Notes: generated from the sequence alone by a model not told the origin. Counted from the stretch's first letter, positions 11,788 to 24,239 are shown. The stretch is DNA of 64,000 nt from Leucosporidium creatinivorum (GCA_001600635.1 BCKL01000015.1:342942-406941), one strand, 5' to 3'. Program-made: numbers and translations.

Positions 11788-12390
11788 GCCGATGAGAAAC
11801 GAGAGCGAGCGGGGAGGCGGAAGCGAGGGTTGAAAGGGAGAGCTGAGTGGTTGTAGTAAGGCGAAGGGTGAGTTTCCTGTACCAGAGCGAGTTGGAGGCG
11901 ATGCAAGACGAGAAAGCGAGCGAGATGAGATGAAAGTAGGAAGTTGACCCTTGCGCTGCTTCGAACGGCTCACAAGCCCGAGCGAGCGGAGCCTGACGCC
12001 AGGGGTTCGGCTTGGGCCTCGGCCAGCGCTGGGAAGGACTTTGATTGGTATTCGAGGCTTGTAGTGCGTCATATTGTGCTTCTCAGCCATCTGTAGGGCT
12101 CTACTGCCTTCTCATCTCTTGTTGACCTGCGAGATTTCGAGCCCTTCGCTCCTTCCTCTCCGCCCGTCTCCTGCTTGAACTTCGTCTTGTCTCTGCACCT
12201 CGATACTGGTCGGACTCCATCTGGACGAGATCCCCACGCTACTCGGCTACACTCAGTCTTCACGCCTTCGCTCCAGCTCCAAGCACCAGTCGTGAGCTTC
12301 TCTCTCGGCTCTAACTCGCTTAGACCGTTGATTGACCCTGCACTTACCCGGTAGTAACTCCTTTACCTCTACTCGCTTCCCTCTGCCACC
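11788..12390. promoter_or_regulatory. Divergent promoter region AUR1 / MYND protein
   Basis: About 600 bp between divergent starts; pyrimidine-rich toward the MYND gene, as is common before fungal start codons. The open frame upstream of the AUR1 Met shows no motif. Confidence 0.5.
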
Positions 12391-13744
12391 ATGCCCCCCG
12401 CTACCGGCGCCGAACTGGACGCCATGCTCGCCCGCCGACCTTGCGCCGGTTGCTTAGGTCTCTGTACGTCGTTGGCTCTCTTTCTTTCTCTCCTGCATTC
12501 CACGACTGACTGTGTGCTCCACTCTCACCTTCCATCTATCCCCCCGCCGCCTCGCTCGCCCGTCTCAGTTTCGCCGAAGGAGCTCAAGAAGTGCTCGGGC
12601 TGCCATTCGACGCAATATTGCTCCGTCGGCTGCTCCAAGGAGAACTGGAAGGCGCACCGCGATGCGTGCAGATACAACAAGGCCGTCGGGGACAGTATCG
12701 AGATCCTTACGATCGACCAGCCCTACGAGACCGTCCTCAAGGAGCAGTTCAAGAAGTTCAACGAGCACGAAGCCATCATACCTCAGATTGCTGGTGCTGC
12801 TGCTCAAGCTTATGGTCTACGTGCTGATGGTGCCGAGCGGCCAAAGTCTGGTGAGTCCGAGAGCGGCCGACTCGGCGATTCGGCGGGGCTGAAAATGTCC
12901 CAGAGTGGCCGACTCGGCGATTCGGCGAGGCTGAAATTCTCGGACTACACTGATCTCGCTCTCGCCCGACCACAGGCAACGCCGTCGACGGCAAGAGCGG
13001 ACCTCTCCCCGACCCTTCGAGCCACGTACTCGCACTGTTCTTCGCCTTCGATATGCGGCAACGCGAGCTCCTCCGGCAGTTCGTCTTTGAAGGCGCCGTC
13101 ACGGTCCCTCTCGAGGACTGGCAGAGGCGTAACCGAGGCTTCCACGACCAGAAGCTCCCCCCACCTCCACCAGACGTCTTCTCCCGCCTCTGGCTGGACA
13201 ACCATATCGGCATGTCCAAGCTCCCTGCCGAGATGCCTCGCATTCCCATCGCCATCGAGGCTCACTTCTCGAGGGACATTTGGAACAAGACGGGCGGAGC
13301 AAGCTACACCGCGCACCATACCGGTCTCTCCGTCAACCTCCCTTCCCCTGGCGCCATGTTCCCGGCTCCTGCTCCCGAGACGTGGGTCAAGGATCTCGGC
13401 GATCGTTTGGCGGCGATGCAGCAGGTGGGATGGAAGGAGAAGAGGGAGATCCGGACGGCGAGGGTCAAGAAGGAGATGAGGGAGCAGCTGGTTGGGCCTC
13501 AACTCACTGAGGCGCAATTTGAGGATGTTTGGGGGTGGCGGCAGCATGCTCAGCGGTTCTTTGGACAAGTGAGCTCTTCTTCTCCTTTCTCCAGCTCACT
13601 CCTCTCCCATTTCCTCCATCCCTTTACTCGTGTCCTCGCCCCGACTCCCGCCGTGTCTATCCCTTGCCGCCAACTCGACTTCGGCGATGGCTGGCGACTC
13701 GGCGCTGACCCTTCATCCTCTTTCTCCTTTCGCAGAATGATTGA
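12391..13744 (+). CDS. MYND zinc-finger protein
   Basis: Exons 12391-12463, 12569-12850, 12976-13568 and 13736-13744 sum to 957 nt (318 residues); the last exon adds only Asn-Asp-stop. The MYND finger lies at about residues 15-55: CAGC...CSGCHSTQYCSVGC, then KAHRDAC, with the expected C-x2-C, C-x2-C-x4-YC-x3-C and H-x3-C spacing. MYND fingers usually mediate protein contacts. The rest has no domain I recognise; it includes a PPPPPDVFSRLW segment and a Lys/Arg-rich helix (EKREIRTARVKKEMREQLVG). It is not a SET-MYND enzyme as far as I can see. The third intron of the pair flanking exon 3 (12851-12975) contains a tandem duplication. A second MYND gene lies at 61176-63184 and shares only the finger. 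Confidence 0.85.
12861..12942 (+). repeat. Tandem duplication inside a MYND-gene intron
   Basis: Two approximately 41-bp imperfect copies (about 12861-12900 and 12902-12942), each with GGCCGACTCGGCGATTCGGC followed by a GGCTGAAA word, lie in the intron 12851-12975. Confidence 0.7.
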
Positions 13745-14051
13745 GCGGTCGACAGGGCATAAATCATGACCTGTAGCATTCGAGTATGTATACATACGCT
13801 GGTCGTATCGTCCTTTGCCGCTGTAAGCTGCAGAGCAGTAGGAGAAGCGAAGGATCGAGTCGCGTTCACTCTTTCGCCTTGCCCTGCTTCTGCTATGGTA
13901 CATATTGCTGTCAGGCGACTCGAACGTACTCGCTCAGACTATTTCCACCTCTCTGAGCTCCTCTCTCGCTCAACGCTATCCTCGCTGTCGAAGGAGATGA
14001 GTCAGCTTCTCGGGCGACTCCCCTCTCTCCGCCGAGGCTCAACTTACCGAC
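13745..14051. other. Convergent intergenic region
   Basis: About 300 bp between two convergent genes; no gene or repeat seen. Confidence 0.5.
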
Positions 14052-15344
14052 TCAAGCCGCCCCATCCTTCCTCTCGCTCTTGCCCTTAGCGTACCCCATC
14101 CCTACGCCCCTCCAATCGACGACCCTCTTCATAGCCTGCAAGGGATCCCACTGCAATCGGTCCGCATGAACATATTCCTCGCTCAAAGTCGGCGAAGCGA
14201 GGTAGGTGATCCTTGTCCAGGTGACCGAGTTGGGCGTCTCGATGGTGGTGTACGAGCTGTCGTCGTCGGAGATCGTGTGGGTCGTCGTCTGAGGAGGAGG
14301 GAGCGAGGAGATGAGCTGGTCCGACGAGGTAGCCGACTTGAAGGGGTGAGCGGGTTCGTTCTGCTGGGCCGTAGTAGGAGTGGTCTCGTCGGTGGCGCAC
14401 TCGGGAGTAGGAGCGGTAGGCTGAGCCGTCTTGAAACCGGCGAGCGAGGGGCTGTAGGGCTGCAAGTCAGCGAGCGGCTCGGCGAGGCGAGGAGAGCGAA
14501 ATCACCTGTAGGGAGACTGCGAGAAGGGCAGCAAGAGACGGCAGCTACTCGAGCGAGACTTGTAGCACTGCATGGTGTTGCTGTACAGGCGGAAGAGCAT
14601 GACGAGACGGAGCGAGTGAAACGCAAGAGGGAGAGAGGCGAGCTCGATTTTGAGCGCCGAGGAGGCGAGTCGGGGTCGAGTTGCTGTAGCAGAGCAGGGG
14701 TCGAGTCCTGGCGCACCATCGAGCTTGTCCGATACCCTGCAGCACTCCCAAGCTTTCCCTCTGCTGCATCGAACGCCCTTCGCAGCTCTCGGACTCCTCT
14801 CGGCGAAGCAGCTCTTTCCCCATCGAATCTGACCAAAAGCACGGCGTATTTTGTTTCGGTACAATTGCTTCTACTGGTACAGACAGCAGCTGAGCTCCTT
14901 CCTAATTCTGTAAAGCACCGGAATCAGCTCCCTGCGTCATCAAGCGAGATGCTCCGCCGCTCACCTTGAGGCCAGTAGCATCCTTGACCTTCTCGGCGAC
15001 CTTCTCGGCGACATCCTCGGCGGTCTTCTTGACATTGTCCCAGGCAGTCTTAGAGCTGGAACCGCCGACCTTCTCGTGAGGAGCAAGGGGATCGTGGGAG
15101 TGCTTGTCGCTGTGTACCGCTTCTTCTGAGGCGCTGGGGTTTTCCAAGTGCTCGATATCGCTCTTGCCGGGGTGCTGAGCGGTAGGCTCCGATCCAGAGC
15201 AGCGCGCGGGCGTGCTGGAGATGAAACGGGCGGCGGGGGCGCGACTGAGGGTGGGAGAACGGCAGCGTTAGCTCTTGTGCGCTGTAGAGAGTTGCAGGCG
15301 AGTACTCACGTGGAGCGAAGAGTGAGACGAGTAGCAGCGAACAT
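14052..15344 (-). CDS. Probable mitochondrial protein of unknown function
   Basis: Starts at 15344 with MFAATRLTLRSTRAPAARF, then ISSTPAR: a typical arginine-rich, acid-free presequence with a likely cleavage site. Exons 15344-15310, 15244-14965 and 14459-14052 join in frame. The middle part has amphipathic helix repeats (DVAEKVAEKVKDA) of the LEA-like or apolipoprotein-like kind. The C-terminal third is a more ordered domain (VTWTRITYLASPTLSEEYVH, then VDWRGVGMGYAKGK) that I do not recognise. The 505-nt gap between the last two exons is long for this genome and contains a candidate extra exon ending near 14511. The C-terminal part could therefore be longer, and the exact acceptor (14459 or two codons later) is open. 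Confidence 0.62.
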
Positions 15345-15789
15345 GGTGTAGATGATGAGCAGACGGGAGATGCGAGTGGGAGGAAGCCAACCAGCCGCCC
15401 GGACTTCGCCAGATGCCAGCGACTTGAGTGACATCACCTGCAAGGCGCTTTCAACGGCTCCAGGCAAGCCCCGGTATATGCTACCAGCGTCACCGAGTGC
15501 AGTTCGGTACAACCGGACGCAGAGGATGGTAACAGCCAATCAAACGAACGACAGGGGTCGGCTCACCTCGGCGATCGCTTTCGGCGATAACGTGAGGTCT
15601 GTAGGTCGTTAGGGACGCCGGCAGGACGCAAAGCAGCTTTCGTTCAATACACTGGTGCTTCTCAGGTCTCTCCAACTGCCCCTCTCGACACTTTACGCTC
15701 ACATAGAGCTGCTCGGCGAAAGTTCAAACGTTCAACAGTATGTACGTAGCTACGGAGTCGTATATGCTCCTCCTCCTCTCTACTACTCC
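15345..15789. other. Intergenic region
   Basis: Lies upstream of the mitochondrial-protein gene and downstream of the aquaglyceroporin gene. Contains several CTGTAG/CTACAG and TCGGCGA words but no gene. Confidence 0.45.
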
Positions 15790-17963
15790 TCAGTAAGTCT
15801 TCCCACCAAACACCTTACCCTCCTCAGCCCTCCCTCCATTGAAAGTCGAGCCCGAGAACCTCGTCTCCCTCTCGGCGGGCGCTCCGACCATCGCCTGCTG
15901 ACCGTGAGGGTAGTTGTGACCCTGCTGACCAGCGTGAAGGCTCTCCTGATCTTTCTCGTACTTGCGGCGCTGGGCGCGAGCGCGCTTGGCTCGGCGAGAG
16001 AAGTTGGCGTTGAGGGGGGAGCTGGAGCGAGAGCGCAGGTCAGCGAGCGCCGAGGATGAAACGGAAGGGTAGCTCACTCTCGGCCGTTGTAGATCAGCAT
16101 GTCGTAGACGAAGTTGCCGAAGCATGCACCGGTGGTAGCGGCGACGGTGGGGATCCTGCGTGGGCGGGAAAGGAACAGTCAGCGAGTGCCGAGCGAGCAA
16201 GAAGGGGAAGAGAAGCTCACCAGATTCCGTAGGCGTTGTTGTCGAGCCACAGCGCGCGCCCCCCTGATCCCGTTGCCCAGACAAGAAGACGAGGACCGAG
16301 ATCACGAGCGGGGTTGAGAACGAAACCGCTGGGAAGGGGCGTGGAGGTCAGCGACGAGCGCTGAGACTGGGAGATGGGCAAGCTCACGTTTGATAGCCAA
16401 ACGAGGAGGCGATACCAACCATTACGAGACCGAGGAGAAGCGGAGTGAGACCCTGTAGGCGGTAGGGAGAGCGTTAGCTCGAACGCCGAGCTCGAGAGCG
16501 AGTCGGCGAGGACGTACCGGAGTCGCAGGGTTGTTTCCGGTATCGGTAAACGCGCTGATTGCTCCCACTACGAGCCTCGAAGATGTCAGCAACAGTTCAA
16601 GTGTAGAGACGGGCGAGCAAGCTCACTGAGAAGAGCAGCGCCGATGAAGACCGAGAAGAAGGCGGAGACAGCGGAAGGGACGAGATCGGCAGGTCCTGTA
16701 GTCAAGACACTGGCGTAGCCTCCTTCGAGCGAGTGGAGAGGGCCGTAGTATACACCTACTTGAGACGAGTCAGCACCCAGCCATCGCAGCGAAATGGGGA
16801 ACGAGCGAGAGCCCACCGAAGATGATCGCGGCAGCCGTGAAAGCTCCGAGTAATTGTGCTAGGATGTAACCGGGGGCCTGTGGATGAAGTCAGCTTGCCG
16901 TCAAGTTAGCCAATACGATACAAGCTGACCTTCTTCCAGTGGAATCGTCGAAAGATGGCCAAGCTGATAGTCACCGCCTGCAGGGTCAGGCAGGTCAGCA
17001 CGAGAGGCAGGAAGGGAGCTGAGTGGTTCATACAGGATTCAAATGTGCACCGCTGATGCCCGAGGCCACGTAGATAGCTAACATGAAGCCTACGCCCCAT
17101 CCCCAAGCTACTGAGAGGTAGTCGCCGGGCTGCTTGCGAGAGGCTACGACTTGAGCTTGGGTCTGAGAGCGAGGCGGATGAGCGCGAAGGGTGGGAATGA
17201 AGGGATAAAAGAGGGTTAACCATGTGAGGGAAGGGAGGAAGGGAGAGGTGGCAGGGAAGGGAAAAGGGAGGAGGGAGAGGTCAGCGCCGTCGAGTCGGAG
17301 ACGAACGCCGAAAGACAGCTCACCCCTTCGCCCCAGAGCACAAGAATGAGCGTTCCCAAGAACTCGGCGAAGTAGACCCTCATCCAGGATCGAGTCGAGA
17401 ACCACGGGTTCATGTCTGGTCAATCGCATGAAGGTCAGCGGCGCTTCTCCGAAGGCGGTCGACGAGCCGGGCGCGCTTCCACTCCAGGGGACGAGATGAA
17501 GCTACTCACAGTGCTCCTCATCCTCATCATAGTACTCTCCTGCCCCACCAACCCCAGCACCACCCGACATGGGCGTCTCAGCCCCCGTTCCCGCCGGGCT
17601 ACGAATATCGACCATCTTCTCGGGATTGTTGGCAATGTCCTCCCTACTAGGAACCATCGCCGGTACGACCGAAGGTGGCCCCTCAGCTACACCGAACGGC
17701 CTACTGCTGCGCCTCTGCGATTGGGAAGCGCGAGAGAGGAAGGGAGGGCCTGCTTCGGTGTTGGCGTTGTTGCTAGAGTAGGAGCGGGAGGGCTCGTTCT
17801 GGTATGAGTTCGAGTTGGAAAGATGTGAGTTGGTAGGTGCTTGTTGACCCGCGTCGCCGGTGCCGGGGATGAAGGTGCCAGTGCTGGATTGCTGATTGTT
17901 GAAGACGCGGCTCGCCTCGGCGAACGACATCACGAGTGAGTCCTCTTGAGGGATGACCGACAT
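15790..17963 (-). CDS. Aquaglyceroporin (MIP family)
   Basis: Membrane channel for glycerol/water, split into about ten exons. After a long hydrophilic N-terminus rich in Ser, Asn and Gln (start MSVIPQEDSL at 17963), the MIP core begins with MRVYFAEFLGTLILVLWGEG. The first NPA loop is GISGAHLNPAVT and the second GFVLNPARDLGPR. The Asp after the second NPA box (NPARD) is typical of glycerol-conducting members. Six membrane segments can be followed, ending at VYDMLIYNGRE, and a basic His-, Gln- and Gly-rich tail ends GGKTY. The upstream frame stays open to 18314, so a longer N-terminus is formally possible, but it has no motif. Yeast Fps1-type channels regulate glycerol export under osmotic stress through long N- and C-terminal extensions, and both are present here. 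Confidence 0.92.
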
Positions 17964-18316
17964 GGTGGCGGTGGATGGGGTGAAGCGTAGAGTTGCAGAA
18001 AGAGAGAGCCAGAGAAGCGAGAAGCTGGAGGTAGGTGACGGCGGCCAGAGCGAAAGCGAAATACGGCCCCAGTTGCCCATGACGGTGGAAAGTGAGATTG
18101 GTATTGAACGGAGGCGGTTCTGTGGGATCGTAGCATGTGGTGGACGGAGGCGGGAGATCGCAGCATGTCTTGAGTCGAAGCGTGGCGCAGAAGACATGGC
18201 CTGGTTGCGCGTGTCAGCGCCGCCGCTCGGTCCCCTTGCCCAACGCCGAGGGAGGGGGGGAAGCTGGTCACTGAAGCTTGGGAGGAAGGCGGGAGAGTGT
18301 GCATTCTGCAGCATGA

Positions 18317-18957
18317 CTACAGAGTCGCCTCGTCGGGGTCGGGGAGTTGTAGCGCGTCTCGTAGGGTCTTGGCGACCTGTAGGAGGGCGAGCAACGGAGG
18401 GTGAAGAGCGAGAGGGTCAGCGAGACGAAGTAACAGGCAATGTCAGACAGTCAGCGAACCAATGCATACTCCTCCTTGAGCTTCTTTATCGGCTCCTCCA
18501 GCCCAGCTGATCGCCTGCAGAACGAGAGAAGAAAGGTCAGCACTCTCCCCTTCGCAGGCCTCGCCGAGCCGCTCTGAACTCACTTCTCCAGTATCCGAAG
18601 CTTCTTCTCAGCGAAGTCCCTTGCCTTCTCTAGCTCCAGCTCAACCCACAGATCCTGCACGCCCATGCTGGTAATCATCCCACTCGTGTCCTCGCTGCTC
18701 GTTTCGCTCGGTCAGCCCTTTTGCGCGCCTTCTGCACCTCGGTAAGCTCCTAAGAGCACTCACACTACACCCTCAACGCTGTATCCCATTCCCAGCTCCA
18801 CCGGCAGCTCCATCTTTCCATGGCCTTGCGCCCGAGCGTCGAGAAGAGAAGCGAGACGAGCGAGGAGGTCCTGGTGCTGAGCGATGGATTGCTGTAGTGC
18901 AGCATGTTGAGCGAGCAGTGTCCGTAGCTCGGTAGGAAGGGGTAGTGTTGGATCCAT
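18317..18957 (-). CDS. UXT-like prefoldin-family protein
   Basis: Exons 18957-18764, 18694-18584, 18514-18460 and 18376-18317 sum to 420 nt, 139 residues. An N-terminal coiled coil (LRTLLAQHAALQQSIAQHQD) leads into MELPVELGMGYSVEGVVEDT, which aligns with the central beta-hairpin of UXT/ART-27 (metazoan ...[21 protein letters not shown]). The second helix is LWVELELEKARDFAEKKLRI, then KKLKEEYALVAKTL. UXT belongs to the R2TP/prefoldin-like complex that helps assemble RNA polymerases and PIKK kinases, in cytosol and nucleus; that role is inherited from the family. The last intron uses a GTTCGC donor; frame closure requires it. It overlaps nothing and diverges from SYS1. Confidence 0.82.
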
Positions 18958-19440
18958 CGGCGAGAGCTGATGAGGTGCAGAAATCGAGCGAGTTGGTAGA
19001 AGTCAAGAAGCGCCGGAGCGGGTTGAGCGGCTACCACCTACTCGTCTCACTTCCAATCGCTTGTTACTGCTTCTCGTGCACCTTAATCCGACAGCTACTC
19101 GGACAGAACTGGAAAGTTGCCTCACTGGACTACAGAACGGGCTCCGACCGGCTCCAAACGGTGCGTCTCGTGGCTCGCTTGTTTGGCAGGTTTCTCTAGC
19201 TCGGTAAAGAGTAGGGCGGGGCTAGCAAGGGCGTGAGAGTGATGCAGCTTGCTACAGGAGCGCAGAAAGGGCTGAGAACGAGCACGAGAAGCGCGAGCCG
19301 GCGTAGGAGCGACGCGCCTCGAGCTCGAAGGGCGGGGCAGCAGTTCGGTGCAGGGCCTTGTTGATTTTTAGCTGACCAGTATGCTCTCCTACAGATCTTA
19401 CGGCTACTAGGGACAGATCACCTCCGCCGCCCGCTCGGCC
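18958..19440. promoter_or_regulatory. Divergent promoter region UXT / SYS1
   Basis: About 480 bp between divergent start codons; no coding signal and no site I can name. Confidence 0.4.
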
Positions 19441-20441
19441 ATGGCACCAGCAGCTCGCCTCTCGCTGCCCTACGGCAAGCGCCTGCCTAGCATCTCTATC
19501 GCTCCCGCTCGGTTTCGTGTACAAGGCTGGGATCCATTATTGATTATCTCTCAGGTGGGTGAGCGGTACCTTCAACCGACTCTGTACGCTTTGATCTGAC
19601 CTTCTCGGCGCACAGATCGTCGCCCTCCAATGCCTGCACTACCTCACCATGTCCCTCATCCTCCCCATTCTTCTGCACCTCTTCACCGATCCAACACTGC
19701 TCTCTTACGAAGGCGGCGCCACCTCCGTCTCCCTCCTCATGGACTGGCGAGAGTTTACCGGCTCGCCGACCGTTTCGCTCGCTCCGGCGTTCAAGAAAGG
19801 GTTGAAGGTTGGGTTGGTGGGGCTGAGCAGTGTGGTGACACGACGAGGACCTGGTGGGACGGGAACTGGGGGAGAGCTGGTACTGGGAGATATCAAGCGA
19901 GGCCTGATACGGGTGGTTGAGAGGGATTCGGCGAGGGGGTGGACCGTCGCGGTGGGCTGGGTTGGCGCTTCTATGGTCGAGTGAGTTTCGTCGTCGCTTG
20001 GTCTCATCGAGCGCAAACTCACCTTGCACCTCCAACAGCGTCCTATACCTCTACCACCTCATCCGTCGCCCAACCCACATCCTCGACTTCTCCCTCACCC
20101 TCCTCTTCAACCACCTCCTCCTGACCACCTACTACTCCTCCTCCTTTCCCTCCTCCTTCTTCTTCTGGCTCGTCCTCTCCCTCTCCACCGTCGCCCAAAT
20201 CGTCATCGCCGAGCAATGGTGTGTCCGGAGGGAAATGAGGGAAGGCTTCCAGATTGATACAATGAGCGCGGCCAATACGCCGATTCCGGGGACGCCGAGC
20301 ACACCGAGGAGGAAGGATGATATTGAGATGGGCAAGATGAGGGTGGATGGGATGTTGAGCGCTGGGAATGGGGCCAGTGGGAGTGGGAGCGGAGGAGGGG
20401 GAAGTTATGAGCGGGTATCGTCGAACGATGATAGGAGCTGA
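19441..20441 (+). CDS. SYS1: SYS1 Golgi trafficking protein
   Basis: Exons 19441-19554, 19616-19980 and 20039-20441 sum to 882 nt, 293 residues. Family hallmarks in order: FRVQGWDPLLIISQIVALQ, LHYLTMSLILPILLH, the SLLMDWREF segment, then YLYHLIRRPTHILDFSLTL and LLLTTYYSSSFPSSFFFW. Four membrane spans are visible. SYS1 is the Golgi receptor that recruits the Arl3/ARFRP1 GTPase and so Arl1 and GRIP golgins. The C-terminal about 75 residues are a cytosolic Ser/Gly-rich tail (PIPGTPSTPRRKDD...) longer than in yeast. Between spans 2 and 3 a Gly/Val-rich loop is expanded. It is followed closely (about 150 bp) by the Zn2Cys6 regulator on the same strand. Confidence 0.94.
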
Positions 20442-20592
20442 GGTCCTTGTTGTGTACTGCGGCTCAATAGATCTGGCTTTCGAGGGACGTCTCGAGCTGC
20501 GAGCCGAGATAACGGCCGAGCTTCGCTTCCGCTTCTTGCTCTCTTTCCTCGCCTCGCTGTTCTCGTCTCTTGCGGTTCCGTCATTCGGTCGG

Positions 20593-23500
20593 ATGGAAGA
20601 CCTACAAATGTCTCCAGTCCTTTCCTCTGCCTCGCCCTCGTTTCCCGCCATCAACCCCGCCGCGCTGAACGGACGCGCTGGGCCGTCAGCCTCAGGAATC
20701 GCCAACCCCGAAGCAGGAGCAGGCGACCCTACCGAAGCAGGCAAGCCCGACAAACGCCGAAACAAGACCGGCAAGCGGAACGCCCGCCCAAGCTGGTCTT
20801 GTTCCAATTGCACTCGTCGCAAGGTGCGCCGTCTCTCGCTCTTTACTCGCCGGCTCCCGCTGACATTTAGCTCGTCCGACAGATCCGCTGTGACAAGGTG
20901 GTCCCCTGCGCCCCTTGTCGGAAGCGCGGATTCGCCTCAGAATGCCATCTCGCAGCGGAAGAGCCGGGAGCGACTCGCGACCCTCTCCTGCTCGCTTCCT
21001 CGTTACCTCCCAGCGCCGCCGGAGCAGCAGCGATGGGAAGAGGACAAGCTGCTACAGATGCCGAGTATCGCATCATCAAGGACAGTGTGGTCGGGCTGAG
21101 GCAGCGGCTCTTTCATGTCGAGAGCATGTTGGCGAGGTTCACGCCGTTGGAGGATGAGGAGGCAGGCGATGAGAAGGGTGCGAGGTGGATTATGCAGTCA
21201 AGGAGAAGGGGGAGTGAGTTGGAGGCGCTCAAGGAGGAGCAGGAAGCCGAGGAGCGGGAGGGGAAGCGGAGGAGGGTCGACCGAGGCGAGAGCTTGGGAG
21301 GTGGAGAGGAGGGAGTTCCTGTGGGTACGATCACAGCAACGAATGCGACCGGTCAGCAGGAGAGTGATGAAGAGGTGGAAGCAGCTGTGAGGCTCGAGTT
21401 CGTGGTGAGTCGCTGTCCTCGCCTCTCCTGACTCGGCCGAGCTGACTTCGCTTGCCTATCTCTTGAAAGGCTCTCGGTCGTGACCGGAAAGACGACCATC
21501 TCGGTCGCTCCGGCGTTCGTTGTCTTGACGCCTCGACCTCCGCCACCGCCGACATTCCTCACTGGCAATCGCGCCTCCCCTCGGCCCTCAGCGGCTCGAC
21601 TTCTCAGACCTCGCCAGCCTTTCCCCACTCGCTCAACCATCCTCAGCCATCCCTATCCCTCCCTCATCACCCATCTCACCCTACTGGCGCTCCTCCTACC
21701 CCTCAAAGAGTACCTCCCACCTATCCTCCCCGTGCCCTTTCCGAAGCCATCGTCTCCTACGCCCTCGATCACGTAGCATGGCACTTCGGGTGCATCCACT
21801 CTGATACCTTCAGAGCCGAGTGCGCTGAATTCTTCGAAATGGTGGGAGAGGAAGATGCCGAGGGGAGGGCAGAAGGAGGAGGGGCGGGAGTGAATCAGAG
21901 TTGGCAGGCGTTTTTCTTTGCGATACTGTGTGCTGGCGTACAGCATATGAGTCGGTCGGCCGCTGCTCTGTGTGGACTGACTGAGGGTGAGCATCAGTTA
22001 CTTGCAATGGACGAGTCGGCGGCTGACCGCCGTTCGGCGCTCCCCTCGCAGACGACCTTCGAACGCTACCCAAGCAGTACTTTGACGCTTCGGTGGACTC
22101 GCTCTACCGCGGCGACTTTCTCGCCAAGCACAGTCTTCTCGCTGTACAAGCTGTAAGCTCCTTCGCTGTGTCCCTCGTCCCCCTCCCCTTCGCCCCTCAA
22201 CGCCGGCTCCAGCTGACTCGTCTCCCCTCCCTCGCCCACAGATCGTCGTCCTCGTCGTCACCTGCCAATCCCTCGGTCCCTCCGATCTCGTCGCCACCCT
22301 TCTCTCCATCGGCATCCGAACAGCTCAGCACCTCAACCTACACCGACTCGGCGACGATGCTTCGTGGCAAGCAAAGCGGACGAGGATGGGCATCGACCCG
22401 TTCAGTGAGGAGGGTATCAAGGGTTTGATTGATAGGGAGGTCAGGAAGAGAATCTGGTGTGCTTTGACGACTGAGTGAGTGGAGCCTTGGCGCGAGTTCG
22501 CCGACTAGCTGACCGTCTGGCTCGCAGGGATTGGTACTCCGTCATCTATCGCCGATCCTATTCGATTCTCCCACTACACGTTACCACACCCCTCCCCACC
22601 AACCTGCACGACTCGGACCTCTCTCGCGGCAGCTACCTCCCTCGGCCCTCGAGCGAAGCCACCGTAGTCTCCAAGCTCCTCCTCTCGCTGCAAATCGCTT
22701 CGTGCATTCGGAGGCTGTTTGACGGGATTACTGAGGCGGGGAAGCATACCTATGAGGGGTTGATGCGGATTGATAAAGAGGTTAGGGAGCTGATGGCGGG
22801 AGTGCCGGCGTATCTGAGGGAGGGGACCGAGTTGGGCCATCTGCCGTCCTATGTCGAGGTGAGGTTTTGACCAATTTCATCTACGTTGGACCTCGCTAAT
22901 CGCCTCCTCGTTTGTCTAGTGGCAACGCTTCAACTGGGTCTTTCAGATCCGCCATACCATCCTCGTGATCCATCGCCCTTTCCTCGGTCGAGCCTTCAAG
23001 GATACTCGCTACGCCTACTCTCGTACAGCCGCCTCGGACGCCGCGCGAGCCATCCTGCATCAGTTGGCGAGCGGAAGCGGTCGCGAGGTTCCTCATCTCT
23101 GGACGTGAGTATTGCTCCTTCCTCACTAAGAAAACTCTCAAGGATATCTCTGATGATTCTGTACACCCAGCGTCCCCTACCACGCCATCGCCGCTGCCAC
23201 CTGCCTCACCCTGGACGTCTTCCAATCCGCTTCCTCCCCCTCCTCTCCCGCTCAAGCACACGAAACCTCCATCAAACGCAACGAGATTCGCCTCGCGGTC
23301 GAAGCTCTTCGCATCCTCGCCGATACGAGCCCCATCGCTGCTCGAGGTGTGCAGCTTCTCGACTCGTTGCTGCTGGAGGAGAGGAAGCGGATGTTAGCGG
23401 CGGCGCATCAGCAGCAGCAGGTCATGTTGCAGCAGAGGTCTGAGGTGGCGGTCAGTAATGTGAGGTCGCAGCCTGGTGCTGGTGGAGCCTACGAAGGAGG

Positions 23501-23897
23501 AGGAGGGGACAGCAGCTTCCGCAACGTCGCCCACCGAGCTTCTCTCGCTCTCTCCGATCCCTACGGCAACCACTCCACCTCTCCCTCCACCGCCACTCCT
23601 CCCTCTCCCGCCGGTCTCAACCCTCACCCCGCCTTCCAGCTCTCTCCCGACCCCGCCCTCCCCTCCAGCATGACCTTCGCCGAACCCTCGGCGCTCACTC
23701 AGTCGATGCTCGATCAGATCCTCTTCAGCGGGATGGGAGCGCCGTTGGGAGGGGCAGAGACGCCGGTATATACGGGTGGAGGGGTGGAGGGTGAGCAGGG
23801 CGTCGACTTTTGGGGGATGATGGCTGGTGGTGGAGGAGGGGGCGGGGCAGAGTTCGGCGCTGGGTGGATCGGCGAGGAGGGCTTTGGTGGGTTCTAG
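20593..23897 (+). CDS. Zn2Cys6 fungal transcription factor
   Basis: Start MEDLQMSPVL at 20593. The zinc cluster, at about residues 70-98, is C-x2-C-x6-C-x5-C-x2-C-x8-C (SCSNCTRRKIRCDKVVPCAP, then CRKRGF...EC), interrupted by an intron between RRK and IRCDK. A linker with a leucine-rich dimerisation helix (YRIIKDSVVGLRQRLFHVES) follows. The middle homology region begins near YALDHVAWHFGCIHSDTF and includes IGIRTAQHLNLHRLGDDASW and EVRKRIWCALTT, the signature of fungal_trans (PF04082). About nine exons are needed. The C-terminus is Gln-, Ser- and Gly-rich and ends EEGFGGF. It sits just upstream of an MFS exporter on the same strand, a common regulator-transporter pairing, so the exporter may be its target (inference). 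Confidence 0.92.
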
Positions 23898-24239
23898 AGT
23901 TGCCAGTGGGGGTGTAGAGCGTTAGAAATGTTGTCGTAAAGGATACTGAGGTATCTTCTGTGCGTGGAAAATCCTCTGCAGGACAGCGAAGGCCAACTCC
24001 GACGACCTTCGGGCGATCCGAGCGAGAGCAGCTGAGTCGACTGCGACCTCCACCAGACAAACGCGTCTGCTGATCTGTTGGCTTTCTTGCCTTCGCTTTG
24101 TCTACCATCAAGCAGCTTCCAGCTCCGCCGAGTCATCAGAAAGGCTCAACCACTCGCCCCTCTCCCTTCTTCTTATCTCTCGCTCTCTCCGTCACGTCCA
24201 GCTCCGTCGCCTCGCCGAGCCCGAGCAGGAGGAGCAGGA
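23898..24239. promoter_or_regulatory. Promoter region of the MFS transporter
   Basis: 342 bp between the regulator stop and the exporter start; pyrimidine-rich near the start. A CGG-triplet pair for the Zn2Cys6 factor could not be convincingly picked out. Confidence 0.4.
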
